The notes below the pieces were generated by a model. That model did no database searches and was not told the DNA's origin. It was given only the letters and a program-made list of their open reading frames with translations. From Solea solea (taxonomy: Eukaryota; Chordata; Actinopteri; Pleuronectiformes; Soleidae), in assembly GCF_958295425.1 (NCBI RefSeq), contig NC_081149.1:14509590-14573589 (forward strand): a stretch of DNA of 64,000 nucleotides. The letters are read 5' to 3'. Every line of letters starts with the position of its first letter. Position 1 is the stretch's first letter. Both the position numbers and the translations under genes were made by a program. Shown here one piece after another: positions 1 through 10,705 of the stretch.

Positions 1-666
1 ATCAACATAGAAAAGTGGACCGTCTTGCTTTGTGCAACTGTTTTTTTTTTTATTATTGAGACAATATCTCTGTCCCCCTGCATATTTGGAGTTATTCCTA
101 TTGTGAGAGCCACACAATAATAGGAGAGGCTGTGTATCACCCTGCAGTGCTGTGAATAAAGTGCTGTTCAACACAGACGCAGTCCCGTGGATTAATGTGT
201 TGTTGCCGCAATGAGCTAATCCGAGCTAAAGGAGCTAGTGGTCTTCGGAGGTCTCCTTCCCACGGTTCGGGGTCTGCCAGCTTGGATGGTAACACTGCAT
301 ACTGATGTATGCAGTGTTACTTGGATGTGGGGAGTGCGTCAAGAAATGATCCAGACTGCGTCGGATACGGAGAGCCCGCTTGGAGACGGAGAAGCGCACA
401 GCGCTCGCCATCCACTCAAAACGTAACGTTAGCCTACTACTCTTGGCCGGCTCGCAAGCCCAAACAAATGTGTGCGTCAAGCCTGTTGTTTTGTCACAAA
501 TGATGTTGTAGTTTTTCTAACATTACTAGTTGTTGCAACAGCATGTGAAAAAAACGACAAAGTTTGCTCGGCCAAAAAGAACGTTAATCCCGTGATAAAA
601 AAAATTGACGCCGTTAAAATGGGTTTGCGTTGACGCCGTTAATAATGCGTTTAACTGACAGCACTA
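1..666. mobile_element. hAT-like DNA transposon remnant, one end
   Basis: The stretch ends at a terminal motif that reads inward from position 666 as TAGTGCTGTCAGTTAAACGC, followed by repeated AACGGCG/GACGCCG units around 607-643. I recognise this pattern as the end of an abundant teleost hAT-like family; that is recall, not a search. The other end lies outside the window, so neither the target duplication nor the full size can be seen. No transposase domain could be read in the short open frames here. A perfect 13-bp hairpin sits inside it at 289-320. Confidence 0.5.
289..320. repeat. Perfect 13-bp inverted repeat inside the hAT remnant
   Basis: GTAACACTGCATA (289-301) is followed by a 6-nt loop and its exact reverse complement (308-320). 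The short direct repeat TTGGATG lies on both sides (282-288 and 321-327), as if a small palindrome had been inserted or copied there. The function is unknown. Confidence 0.7.
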
Positions 667-2038
667 ATAAATACACCATTTGTCATTCAGACTTCATTGA
701 CTTACATTCTCACAAGGTTCAAAAACGCATTAGGACGACTCTTTCTATGAAATTGTGATCGGACATAGATGACCGGCTAACATTTTTTCCTGGAAACACT
801 GCTCCACTTTTTATATAATCCACATCTATATAATTGATACTTTTCTCTGAATTTGACGATTCACACAGCTTGGCCCTTCTACTTCTACTATTGAGACACT
901 TATATAACATTATATAACATATACTCACATACTATCAAATAATATCTTTGTGAATAACTTATGCCAGTGTTAGCCAGTGTATTGTTTGTTTGTGTATGTG
1001 TGCAGGAATATTGTGGAGTCTTATCTGCAATTGACCTTAATTTAATTGACCTTAATCTGATGCTACTTCTTCTGGCGCCTGAGTCACCCAGCTTCTGGAT
1101 GAATGTAAGGACAATGTAAACACCAACGATCGCAAACATACACACACACACACCACGGTGTATATAGGCAAAAACAGGATTGATGGGCCAAGTGATTGGT
1201 TGGAAAGGTTAAAGGTGTGGGATAACGATCAAAATGATCGAATTTTCCCAGTGGAAAGGCCCAAAATAGAATTTCCCCTCATGGTGCTGTTGCTAAAATT
1301 GGTGGTAGTTTCTTGGACAATGTGACAAAGAGAGGGAACACAAGGCCATATCCTGCAATCAGTGTGTCACTGTGTAAATGGCACTGGTGGGCCCAAAACA
1401 ACCATTACCAGCTAATGCCAGTCTGGGTCAATACTGACCGCCTGCTCATTGTGATTAATTTGTCCCCGCTGCATGAAGTACAGGCCAACGCTGCCATATG
1501 GACGGAATGACGACTGGTAATATGAGACTGGACGCAGGGAACAACGGGTACAAACATACATGTCAGACGTACATTCCACACATTCATAGGCCCCTGTGGA
1601 TCTCTAAGAGCTCATTTGCACATTCAAATACTAAACTCCAGTGCACTCTCTGTCTTACCCGAGCTCTCACTTGAACCAGCGAGGGATCTCAGTTCACTCT
1701 GCGTCATGGCAGGTTTTGAGTTCAGACTATCCTTCATATCTTAATTTGACCGCGACCATGTTTATGGAGCATGATAGTGTTTCACTGACCTCTGGGAACC
1801 TGGCTACTTAAGCCTTACCGAGTACAAAGTGTGCTTTTGTGTATACGACTACACTGTGTATTACCTGGGAAAACCTTGTTGCTCCTAAAACAAAGGCTTT
1901 GATTGCTTTGCTTGGAAAAAAGATAATAAATAATATTTTTGATCAGAGTTGCTGAGTTCAATTGAACTAGAAGCTCTGAAATATTGTGTAAAACCACTGC
2001 CTGTTCATAATGACTGAGTGAGCAGATAATGATCAATC
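667..2038. other. Intergenic, nothing recognised
   Basis: The sequence is AT-rich with a short CA run near 1138-1153. Open frames are short, have no recognisable domains and lack convincing splice context. Confidence 0.5.
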
Positions 2039-2411
2039 ATATAATCCAGGGGTTTCAAACTCACGGCCCGCAGACCAAATGCACCCGCCACTTAATATCA
2101 TGTTATTATGAAAAACTTGGCCCACTACTTCCTTGTTTAGAGTTTTATGGTTGTCCACATGTTACTAAGGTAACTCAAATTAGGTAACTGTCCTTTTTTG
2201 CAATGAATAGATTTATCTTGCCTCATAAATATGTTTTTATTGTGAAGTATACACATGAGTCCATGTCAAAGCACTTTTGCATTGAAATTCTCTGAAAACA
2301 AACAAACATCTTTATTGCAATAGCATAAAGGAATCTGATGTTGTAATCTTAAACTCGTATTGCACACCCACTACTGAACATTATTTGAGTTTGACACCCC
2401 TATGTATAATC
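2039..2411. mobile_element. hAT-like MITE (CAGGGGTNTCAAACTC family) with target duplication
   Basis: The left terminus CAGGGGTTTCAAACTC begins at 2047. The right terminus GAGTTTGACACCCCT ends at about 2401, and together they form imperfect terminal inverted repeats. The flanks are ATATAATC (2039-2046) and GTATAATC (2404-2411), which match at 7 of 8 bases, as expected for an aged 8-bp hAT duplication. The interior has no coding capacity, so this is a non-autonomous element. Related sequence occurs at 14468, 26647 and 45775. Confidence 0.65.
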
Positions 2412-5400
2412 AGTATAATGGAGAAAGGTCACAGTCATTTTAATTTTTTCTTTAAAATTACACCTTAAAAATCAAGGCTGATGTGAAAAAGGGGAGAATT
2501 GTGCCTTTTATTCCCAGTCTGCAGCCACAATCATTGTCCTTGTATCTGCAGGTACTAAAGGACACTATAGTAAGAAGTGTTAGTCAGCCACTCAAACTGT
2601 CAGAATCAGTGCCGGCACGTACAAGAGTAGTGAGGTCAGTTGAACAGAAAGAAGTAAAAAGAAACTGCTTTTGTTATTTTGTGTCTTGCTACAGTGACAA
2701 CACTGCCAGCAAAAGATAAAGTGTCGCTTTAACATGGGCTCTTCACACACTTAAAACAGCTTGTAGAATTTCTCACCGGGCTTCACTTCCTCACCCTCTT
2801 TTCCTGCGTGTTGTGGAAAGATCATTTGCAGAGCATTCTATATCCCACACGATTTGTGCTGTGAAAAAAACACAGTATCTTTTGTCAACGGAAGAATGTC
2901 GGCAGATAGCCATGTGATGTAAGGCAGATGGTGAGTTGGAGTAACCCGGTGGTCCCTCTGCAGGGGAGGCTGTTTTCAAGGACAAGAGCATTGTATTTGT
3001 GGAGCATTAATGGACTTTACCACAGTGACACCTTAAAAATGACTAAATTCTGCACTTTAAGGTCAGGCCCCATGTGATGGAGGAAATGTGGCAGGAGCCA
3101 CATGTGTCTTTTTTGAATCACAGTGGCAACAGTTGGTTTGCGTTGCTTGGTAACGGGTAGAAAGTCGTATCTGTGGATTAGATGAATCAATGCAAGGGTA
3201 TCGAGGAGGATGAGAGAGATAGCGTGCGTGTTTGATGATACACTTAAATGTGTTTGGAGCGGCTATCCTGTAATGGTTCATCAATCTATGGCTGTGTCAC
3301 ACATGCGTGTGCTTCCATTTGTTATGGATTTACGTGGAGCCTCTGAAAATCGATGAGATTTTACACATACCTTTCTTGGTGTGTGCGCTAATGTGTCTCT
3401 TGGAAGAGTGAAGAGTGCATGCATGTTTACTGTAATGTCCATACTTATACCTATATATTCATAGCCTAGTATAATAGTGTGTCCTGTGTAGTTTTGCTCT
3501 CACAGGAACAACAGTTTGTTGCAGTGGCCTTGAGTGGAGACTATTTCCAGGGACAGTCTGTGCGCTGATGAGCAGGGACAGATAGGAAATGAAAACGGCC
3601 CTGGACTTCTTTTTTTGTTTGTTTTTTTGGAAATGTAAATGATCTGAATTGTAACTATTCACACACTCACATAATCACTCACTGTTTGCATCCTGTAGAT
3701 TTCCCATGAGATAGAGCGATTCTGTCATACTCACACTAGTTTGACGCATGCTGACCCTTACAAATGAAGATTCTGCACATTAGACATTGGAAATTAGAAA
3801 CTCATGTTGAAAATGTAATACCTTTCAACAGGTGCTGGTTATGTTCGAGAGAACACCATGGTGGGCATGAACTAAATCAACTGTTGCATGTTAAAATCTC
3901 TATGTAAAGTCATTTTTCTTTTCTTCCTGACAGATTGCACTGGCACTTGATATTTACATTTTCTGTTGTGAATAATGGCTTTTTCTATCTCTTTTCTATT
4001 TTATTTTCCCAATATTCATCTGTCTCTCTCTGTCTTATCCCAGAACAGATTCCTAGTATTGTGTAAACTTTACCTGGCAAAAAACCTGATTCTGATTAAG
4101 TCAAGCTACAACATGCAGTCATATGTTGTTTTAGAGGCACTTTGCGACACAATTACAGTTCTCTTAGCCTTGATTTTGTGTGTGCATACCTTCAGATTCC
4201 GATTCCATTTGCTGATAAAAGTGTTAATAAAAACAACATGTTGTTGTTGCTTTGTTTTATTTTCCACCGGCACTACATTTTAGCTTATCATTTTAAAAAT
4301 GTTATGAAGTTGCATATCTTTTGAGCACTTTCAGTACTGATTTTCAAAAGGACCGACTATAATCCTTGAGGATATGATAATAACCAAAGTGAGCACCTGC
4401 TTTCCCGTGGACAGACAATAACCAGAGGTGAAGAAAAGACCTATAATGCGTTTTATTTTTTTGGCCTGATGTGAAAACCACCCATTTCCACATTCTTAAA
4501 TTATTTCTGCAGCATCAACCATTTTGACACTAAATATAGAACATAAGATGGATCAGAATGAAAACTCATAACACAAACATGTGTAACCTATTTACTGTCT
4601 TCTGTAAAATCAAGTGACATAGATAAAAAAAAAAGAAAATACATGTACAAGATGTACCATAACAATTAGCAGCCTGGGCTCTGCATTCACTATGAGCTAT
4701 ATATAATTAGGCACCGTATATACTCAATTAGATTAATTATAATTAAGTTAATTATGGGGATAGCATGTGCACAGGTGAGCATTTAAATAATCAGTGTTAT
4801 TGTAATGACAGTGACTGTGAAAATCATCTACTGTATGCGTCTTAAATAATGTTATTGGAACAGAAAAAGGCAATAGAAGCATATATATTGATTTAATTCA
4901 GAAAAAAAACAGCACTGTTGAAACTATAAAATAATCTGACATTATTCTATTTTTAATATATTCATCAAAAATGACGTTTTTTGTTTGCTTTGTTTGACAT
5001 TTATTTGAGTCCTGAGCTCTAATTTTGATCTCATTCTGAAATGGTAAGCACTGTTATTAACATTAACAAGGACTAAATAAGACAATGCAGTGGCTGGAAC
5101 ATACGCAATGAACAGACAGCCCTGAACATGGAGTTTCAGACGCAGAGGCAACAGCAGCGGCAGCAGCTGCGAGGGAGGGCCGTTACCGAGGACATGTACT
5201 GCCTCAGTACAGCCAGAGACAAGGACACACCTGCCCTCACATAGGGCTTCAGTGGTATTGTTGTATGTGTTGTTGTCGTTGAGCACAGTGATCAACAACC
5301 ATCTTCAGATAGAAGCTAGAGCCAGAGTTTGACTGCGTGTGACTGCTTACATGACGCCATAAAGGCCTTAACTCTAACCAGTAGATCAGAGACAAAAAAC

Positions 5401-6349
5401 AACAACAAAGAATTGGTACAGTGTGATCATTTAGTGTCTGATGATTATTCGCATCCAAATAATCGTGATAACAATATTCTAATAACTGGAAACCGCCCTG
5501 CTTTACATGTTGGTGAGAAACAAATTAGGATTCAGAATTTTAAGGTACATTTTAAAATGAAAAGCAAGAAATCAGCATATGACTAGATAATAATACGACT
5601 TTCTTTCTCTTGTGCCACTTCAAAATAAACCACCCTGGACTGTATGTTAGGGATCTAGACAGTCAGCACACTCACAAGACACATGTTCATCATGTCTGAG
5701 CATGAAAACATGGTTCGTGTGCATCAGTTATGCTGTGGAAAAAATGTGTGAAAAACAAAAACCCTCGCTCCATGTATCCACTGCTGCACTGGAGGCCCCG
5801 CAATATTGTTTGTTGCACCCAGAGGCTAGGGTGACACTAATCTCAGAACACTTCAGTTCTGTGATTAGTGTGAAACAAAATTAAACAGATAATCAAACGT
5901 TACATTATGTGCTAGTGTCTGGAAACCTGGTCAAATGACTGTAATGAGGAACTGACTGTGCTCCCTATTTCTCTCATTATTATGAATAATTACTGAAAGT
6001 AAAGCTCTCAAAGTGTCGACTCCAAGCTGACTCTTTGAAGCAGACACACATGATTAATTCTATTTCACAGCGAGTGTAACGGAGAAGAAATGATTATCAG
6101 TATGAGTGGAATTCGTCCTAACGCGTTTCAGAGAAGACAAGGAGTAAAACAGAGAAGGACATAAAGAGAGAGAGAAGTGCTGATGTTCACAAGGTGAGTG
6201 GCAGTATCACAAGACCTTGGTGCTAAGGCCATCACAGTCAAAGCATAATTAACAGCGCAGAACATTATCCGAGGCGCTTAGCACGGCCTGGACCAAAAGA
6301 AGAACCTGTAGTGGAAAAGGTTAAGAGGGGAGGACGCCCAGATCTGGCT
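2412..6349. other. Intergenic, no gene recognised
   Basis: The stretch is AT-rich and unique-looking, with simple runs only. An imperfect hairpin occurs at 5834-5871. No exon with a recognisable product or credible paired splice signals was found on either strand. Confidence 0.5.
5834..5871. repeat. Hairpin, 15 of 16 bp paired, 6-nt loop
   Basis: ACACTAATCTCAGAAC (5834-5849) pairs with GTTCTGTGATTAGTGT (5856-5871), with one T-T mismatch. It could be a structured RNA, a palindromic factor site or a tiny foldback. No transcript evidence is visible. Confidence 0.6.
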
Positions 6350-6386
6350 AACACACACACACATACACACACACACACACACACAC
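6350..6386. repeat. (CA)n microsatellite
   Basis: A CA dinucleotide array with one TA interruption. A second short CA run lies at 6535-6551. Confidence 0.9.
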
Positions 6387-6870
6387 TGGACAAGCTGTTC
6401 TCTCTCCTCAGTCAGCAGACCAACACCCCCCCCACCACCCCCCGGCTTGTGTTGATGTGCACACCGTTGTGTTGTGCACATCTTTATCCTGTTCCCAAAC
6501 TGTGCTGTCTCCCAATTAGAACAGCCCCGAAACTCACACACACACACACACTGTTCCTGCTTGTATTCAGCACAGGCAAAGTTCTTTTTTCCATTAGGGA
6601 AAAGCTACACTGACCTGCTCAGACTGCACAGTCAGACCTCTTTTAATCCGCCATCAGGGATATGCACGTACAGGTAACATCTTGGACAATGTTGTTTTGT
6701 GTTGTCTGTGCCACCAGGGAGAGGAACATGTTTGACTGAGTTGATGCTAAAACCTTTTGTCTATGTATGAGAACACGTTATTCCTCTGCTTCAGGTGCTG
6801 TCTAATCCTGTTCAAGTGTAAATGGGTTATAGCTGAGTGGCATTTTCATTTCCTCTCACGTCTATCGGGG

Positions 6871-6871
<1 letters not shown>

Positions 6872-6959
<88 letters not shown>

Positions 6960-6972
6960 CATCCATCCATCC
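6872..6972. repeat. (TATC)n tetranucleotide array grading into (ATCC)n
   Basis: About 22 uninterrupted TATC units (GATA on the minus strand), followed by four ATCC-type units. A sister (GATA)n array lies at 39320-39394 on the other side of sox8. Confidence 0.95.
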
Positions 6973-8566
6973 ACCCGATCCATACACCCAAAATGTGAGA
7001 AACCTCTGCAAGAGCCACAGAGGAGGGATCACTCTCCCAGGATTTAACATCATTTAACATTATCTTAATTGTTAATTGTTAATCACTCAGTATATGTTGT
7101 TGGCAAATATCAGTGTGACACCTTTGTGCAAATACACACTTTTCCATTCTTACTTTCCTCTTGTTTTGCATCTGGCCCTTGCTCGCTCGTCTCTCCTCGC
7201 CTCGTCTTTAAACTGCTGTGACTTTAAACGCGGCTGCTTTTAAGTGTTTTATCCTCAGCTCTGTTTCGGCCGCGACACCAGTGACCCGTGGAACGGTGAT
7301 GTTCTTACGCGAACTTTACCACTTTATTTTTATAAGGATAAGAGTGAGTCACTTTAAAAAAAAAAGGCAGTGTGTCGCCGATTGCTTTAAAATGCACATG
7401 AAAACACACGCACCTGTTGTTTCCTGTAAAACGCCATGTGCAAGCTGTGTCAGCGCATGTAACTCGAGGTTAAAAAAAAAATACATCTTATCTTCACTCA
7501 TATAAATTATATGAGACATTTGTGCAGGTCACACGGACTTACTCTACGATTTATGTATTTGATGATCTGTGAAAGGTTTGTTTTATAACAGCAGACAAAG
7601 GTGCAGTCCAGAGAAAAAAACACAGGAACATAAACATGTTTTTTGGTGTGGTTCATTTCATTCATTTCAACAGCAAGCCTATTCAACGTGGTGATCACTT
7701 TAAAACTTTAACTTTAAAACACAGACTTCACACAATCAAAGTCAACTAAGTCAGCTGATACGACACGGTGCATGCTTGCTAGCATTCGCTCTCCCATAAA
7801 AGGGAAATAGCTCAGCCACTCAGGCTGAATGAAAGCACACAATGTCCTGACTACATTTGTAAACATAATCGCACATCACTCTGGTAATTCCACTCATCTC
7901 TCTGCACTGAAGGACCATCCTCGTCCCAGGTGGAGCAGACACAAATCGGGAGGCGGACTCCTGTATTAGGCCATTTTTCACAGAGTAAAACATTCTGTTG
8001 AGCACAAGGAACAAACAAACATTGTAACCTGCTGCCTACTGAGCTGCCTACTGAGCTGCTGACGTTGACTATGTTCTCCAGCACAGGGACACGTGTTTGG
8101 CACATGCTGAGATATCCACTTAAGCACAATGGCACACGGCACAGATGCACGTCTTGGAGATGCGCACGCATGCCCTGACATACTGATGCCATTTGGGAAC
8201 AATTTATTGCAAAGAACAAAGGTTTTGGGTGAACAAACTGAACCAATTTACCTCTTGAAACAATCATTCATCTCGCAGTTCAGCTCTTGGGCAGATTTGA
8301 GCGAAATAGTGGGAAGAAAATGGCGGGAAGATGCTGAACTATGGAGTTGTTGAACGTGTTTGTGTTCATAGTGCATTTTCTGGTACAAACAGCCTTACCT
8401 AGCCTTACCAAACAGCCTTACCTTTTACAAACAATGGTTTCCTTGATTAATTTTTCCCGGTCATTGTTTGGGGCCTGTTAGGACAGTCTGGATCTTAGTA
8501 CCTGCTTGGGCACAAGGATAAACCATCCAACAAAAGCTGGCCCGGTTTTTGTTGTGTAATTAGCGA
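6973..8566. other. Intergenic, no gene recognised
   Basis: A modestly CpG-containing patch occurs at about 7175-7320. A 14-bp tandem duplication, GCCTACTGAGCTGC-like, lies at about 8032-8060. The short open frames have no recognisable domains. Confidence 0.45.
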
Positions 8567-8619
8567 TTCAAAGCATATTCAGAGGGACAGCTCAGGTTTA
8601 GAAATAAAGTAAGAGAGAC
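8567..8619 (+). mobile_element. RTE-like LINE fragment, left part, split by a hAT insertion
   Basis: The segment from about 8574 (ATATTCAGAGGGACAGCTCA) to AGAGAGAC (8612-8619) resembles sequence I recall just upstream of the C-terminus of a common fish non-LTR element. The same element resumes after the hAT copy at 10517. Removing the hAT and one copy of its duplication joins AAAGTAAGAGAGAC to AAGGTTGAG, which restores a continuous LINE-like stretch. The left boundary is uncertain. Confidence 0.5.
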
Positions 8620-8880
8620 TAGAGTTGTTCCGATTCCGATACCAGTATCGGAAATGCCTCCGATACTGCCGAAATGTGGGCATCGGTATCGGCGAGTACT
8701 GGAGTCCATGCACCGATCCGATACCACGTAATGTATTAGAGCTCCATTAGCTCTGACACGGTTCTTCTTCGCCGCTCTTGAAACAGTTGCGCTATGCTCT
8801 TTTAGAGGCGTGAAGAAGAACTGATCACCCGACACCTGTAGACAAGGAGCTAATGTTAGCTCATCATGTCGGCGGTTTGG

Positions 8881-9933
8881 CAGGGGCCCCTTCTCTTCAT
8901 TATCTACCTCCTTCCTCTTGGCAATATCTTCCGTAAATATAACATTCATTTCCATTGCTATGCGGATGACACCCAGCTCTACCTCTCCAGCAAACCAAAT
9001 TCCACTCTCCCACCTTCCTCCCTCACTGACTGCTTCACCGAGCTCAAATCTTGGTTCTCCTCCAACTTCCTTAAACTCAACAGTGATAAAACCGAATTCC
9101 TTTTAATTGGTACCAAATCAACCCTCTCAAAAACGGACAGTTTTTTCCTCACTATTGACCACTCCTCTGTCTCCCCCTCCCCCCAGGTTAAGAGTCTGGG
9201 TGTCATCCTCGACAGCACATTATCATTCCAATCCCATATCAATAACATCACCCGGTCTGCATACTTCCACCTACGCAATATAAATCGCCTCCGCCCCTCC
9301 CTTTCTCCCCACTCCACTGCCATTCTTGTACACAGCCTTGTCACCTCCCGCATCGACTACTGCAACTCCCTTCTCTTTGGTCTACCTCACAAATACCTCC
9401 ATAAACTCCAACTGGTTCAGAACTCTGCAGCTCGGATCATCACCAGAACCCCCTCCATCCACCACATCACCCCTGTTCTGCAGCAACTCCACTGGCTCCC
9501 GGTCAAACTCCGCATCAACTTCAAAATCCTCCTGTTTACGTTCAAGGCCATCCACAACCTTTCCCCTCCTTATCTGTCCGAACTCCTCCACATTGCCACC
9601 CCTTCCCGTTCCCTCAGATCTGCCTCCTCTGTCCACCTCTCTGTCTCTGCTTTCAGCCACTCTGCCCCCCAACTCTGGAACGCACTCCCACCGGACCTCA
9701 GGAACTTGGACTCTCTCACACTCTTCAAAACAAGACTAAAAACTCACCTATTCCGAACTGCCTACCCCACTTAACTATCTACATTGTTGTTTCTTATTTT
9801 TACTTTTATATATATATTTTTATTTAATTTTTTTTTTTTCTCTTAGTGTTTTTATTTATTTATGTATTGTACGGTGTCCTCGAGTGCCCAGAGAGGCGCC
9901 TCCAAATAAAATGTATTATTATTATTATTATTT
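8881..9933 (+). mobile_element. L2/CR1-type LINE, 5'-truncated, with partial reverse transcriptase ORF
   Basis: An open frame (8866-9774; the first codons belong to the host hAT) encodes the C-terminal part of a non-LTR reverse transcriptase. It begins at [14 protein letters not shown], just after the PQGS-type block, so the 5' part is missing. The catalytic YADD motif lies at 8959-8970 ([10 protein letters not shown]). Downstream come the L2/CR1-typical thumb and C-terminal motifs [16 protein letters not shown] and [14 protein letters not shown]. The stop TAA is at 9772-9774. A short 3' UTR ends in AAATAAAATG and an (ATT)n tail at about 9914-9933, as expected for L2 elements. The endonuclease and ORF1 are absent, so the copy cannot move by itself. 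About 290 codons are uninterrupted, pointing to recent insertion. Confidence 0.88.
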
Positions 9934-10111
9934 ACCAGTTAGCTCTGTTAGCGTTGTTAGCTGCGCTAGCCCCGTCAGCGCGCCTACAGTCAAACTGGAA
10001 CCGCCCGTTTATTAAACGAAAAGGGCAGCGCTACAACTAAGCAGCGTACCTGTGTCCTGCGTATGTATGCCTCTGTTTTTAAAGTTTAGCGTTACTAAAC
10101 GCTAAACGTTA

Positions 10112-10153
10112 CATCTTGAATCTTGAATCTTGAATCTTGAATCTTGAATCTTC
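10112..10153. repeat. Heptanucleotide tandem repeat (ATCTTGA)n
   Basis: About 5.5 copies of a 7-bp unit lie inside the hAT element, to the right of the L2 insertion. Just before it, GTTTAGCGTT and AACGCTAAAC (about 10084-10107) form a 10-bp inverted repeat. Confidence 0.8.
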
Positions 10154-10516
10154 AGAGACTCATGTAAAAATGATGTCACGCGCATCCTTTCCTGGTCAGT
10201 CGTCATGGAAACATGAAGCTCTGTCAGTGCTGTGGTGTTTGGACCAGAGTCAAAACAAACGTACAAGCTGAAATAACATATCACTGGTTAAAATAAATGG
10301 TGTCCATTTGCTGTATTCGTTCATGTTTTACAGAGGGTTTAACCTGAGCCAAACCTTAACACCAATGATAATCATATCACAGTCATGCCGACGTAGTATT
10401 ATATATATTTTTTTAACACACTGGTATCGGTATCGGTACTCTGTATCGGCCGATACCCACAGCACAAGTATCGGAATCGGTATCGGGAGGGAAAAAATGG
10501 TATCGGAACATCTCTA

Positions 10517-10705
10517 AGAGAGACAAGGTTGAGCTGGCAACTGGAAAAGAGGAAGGCCGCAGAGGAGGTCCATGGACGTTGTGAAGGAGGACACGAGGAC
10601 ATTTGGTGTAACAAAAGAGGACACAAGGCTCAGAGCGACATGGGGGCAGACGATCCGCTGTGGCGACCCCTAAAAGGAGAAGCCGAAAGAAGATTCAGAT
10701 CCAGA
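10517..10705 (+). mobile_element. RTE-like LINE 3' end, right part after the hAT insertion
   Basis: The frame from 10542 reads WKRGRPQRRSMD and continues into VVKEDTRTFGVTKEDTRLR and TIRCGDP, followed by the stop TAA at 10671-10673. This basic-rich stretch followed by an IRCGDP terminus matches the C-terminus of a common fish non-LTR polyprotein. I call it RTE-like from memory; the exact clade is not settled. The 3' tail GGCGACCCCTAAAAGGAGAAGCCGAAAG follows in part. A truncated copy with the same terminal frame sits at 33617-33718. Confidence 0.72.

Larger units (their letters stand above)
8612..10524. mobile_element. hAT-superfamily transposon (non-autonomous) with 8-bp target duplication
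   Basis: The element spans 8620-10516. It starts TAGAGTTGTTCCGATTCC, and its other end, read inward from 10516, is TAGAGATGTTCCGATACC; these form terminal inverted repeats. An identical 8-bp duplication, AGAGAGAC, flanks it at 8612-8619 and 10517-10524, and 8 bp is the hAT hallmark. Subterminal zones at both ends are packed with TATCGG/CCGATA units (about 8630-8725 and 10425-10510), a likely transposase-binding cluster. No transposase can be read; the interior holds an L2 LINE insertion instead. The perfect duplication suggests a fairly young insertion. Confidence 0.85.

Noticed and set aside
9382..9672. Minus-strand and alternate-frame ORFs over 8979-9739
   Set aside because: They are shadows of the L2 reverse-transcriptase frame.
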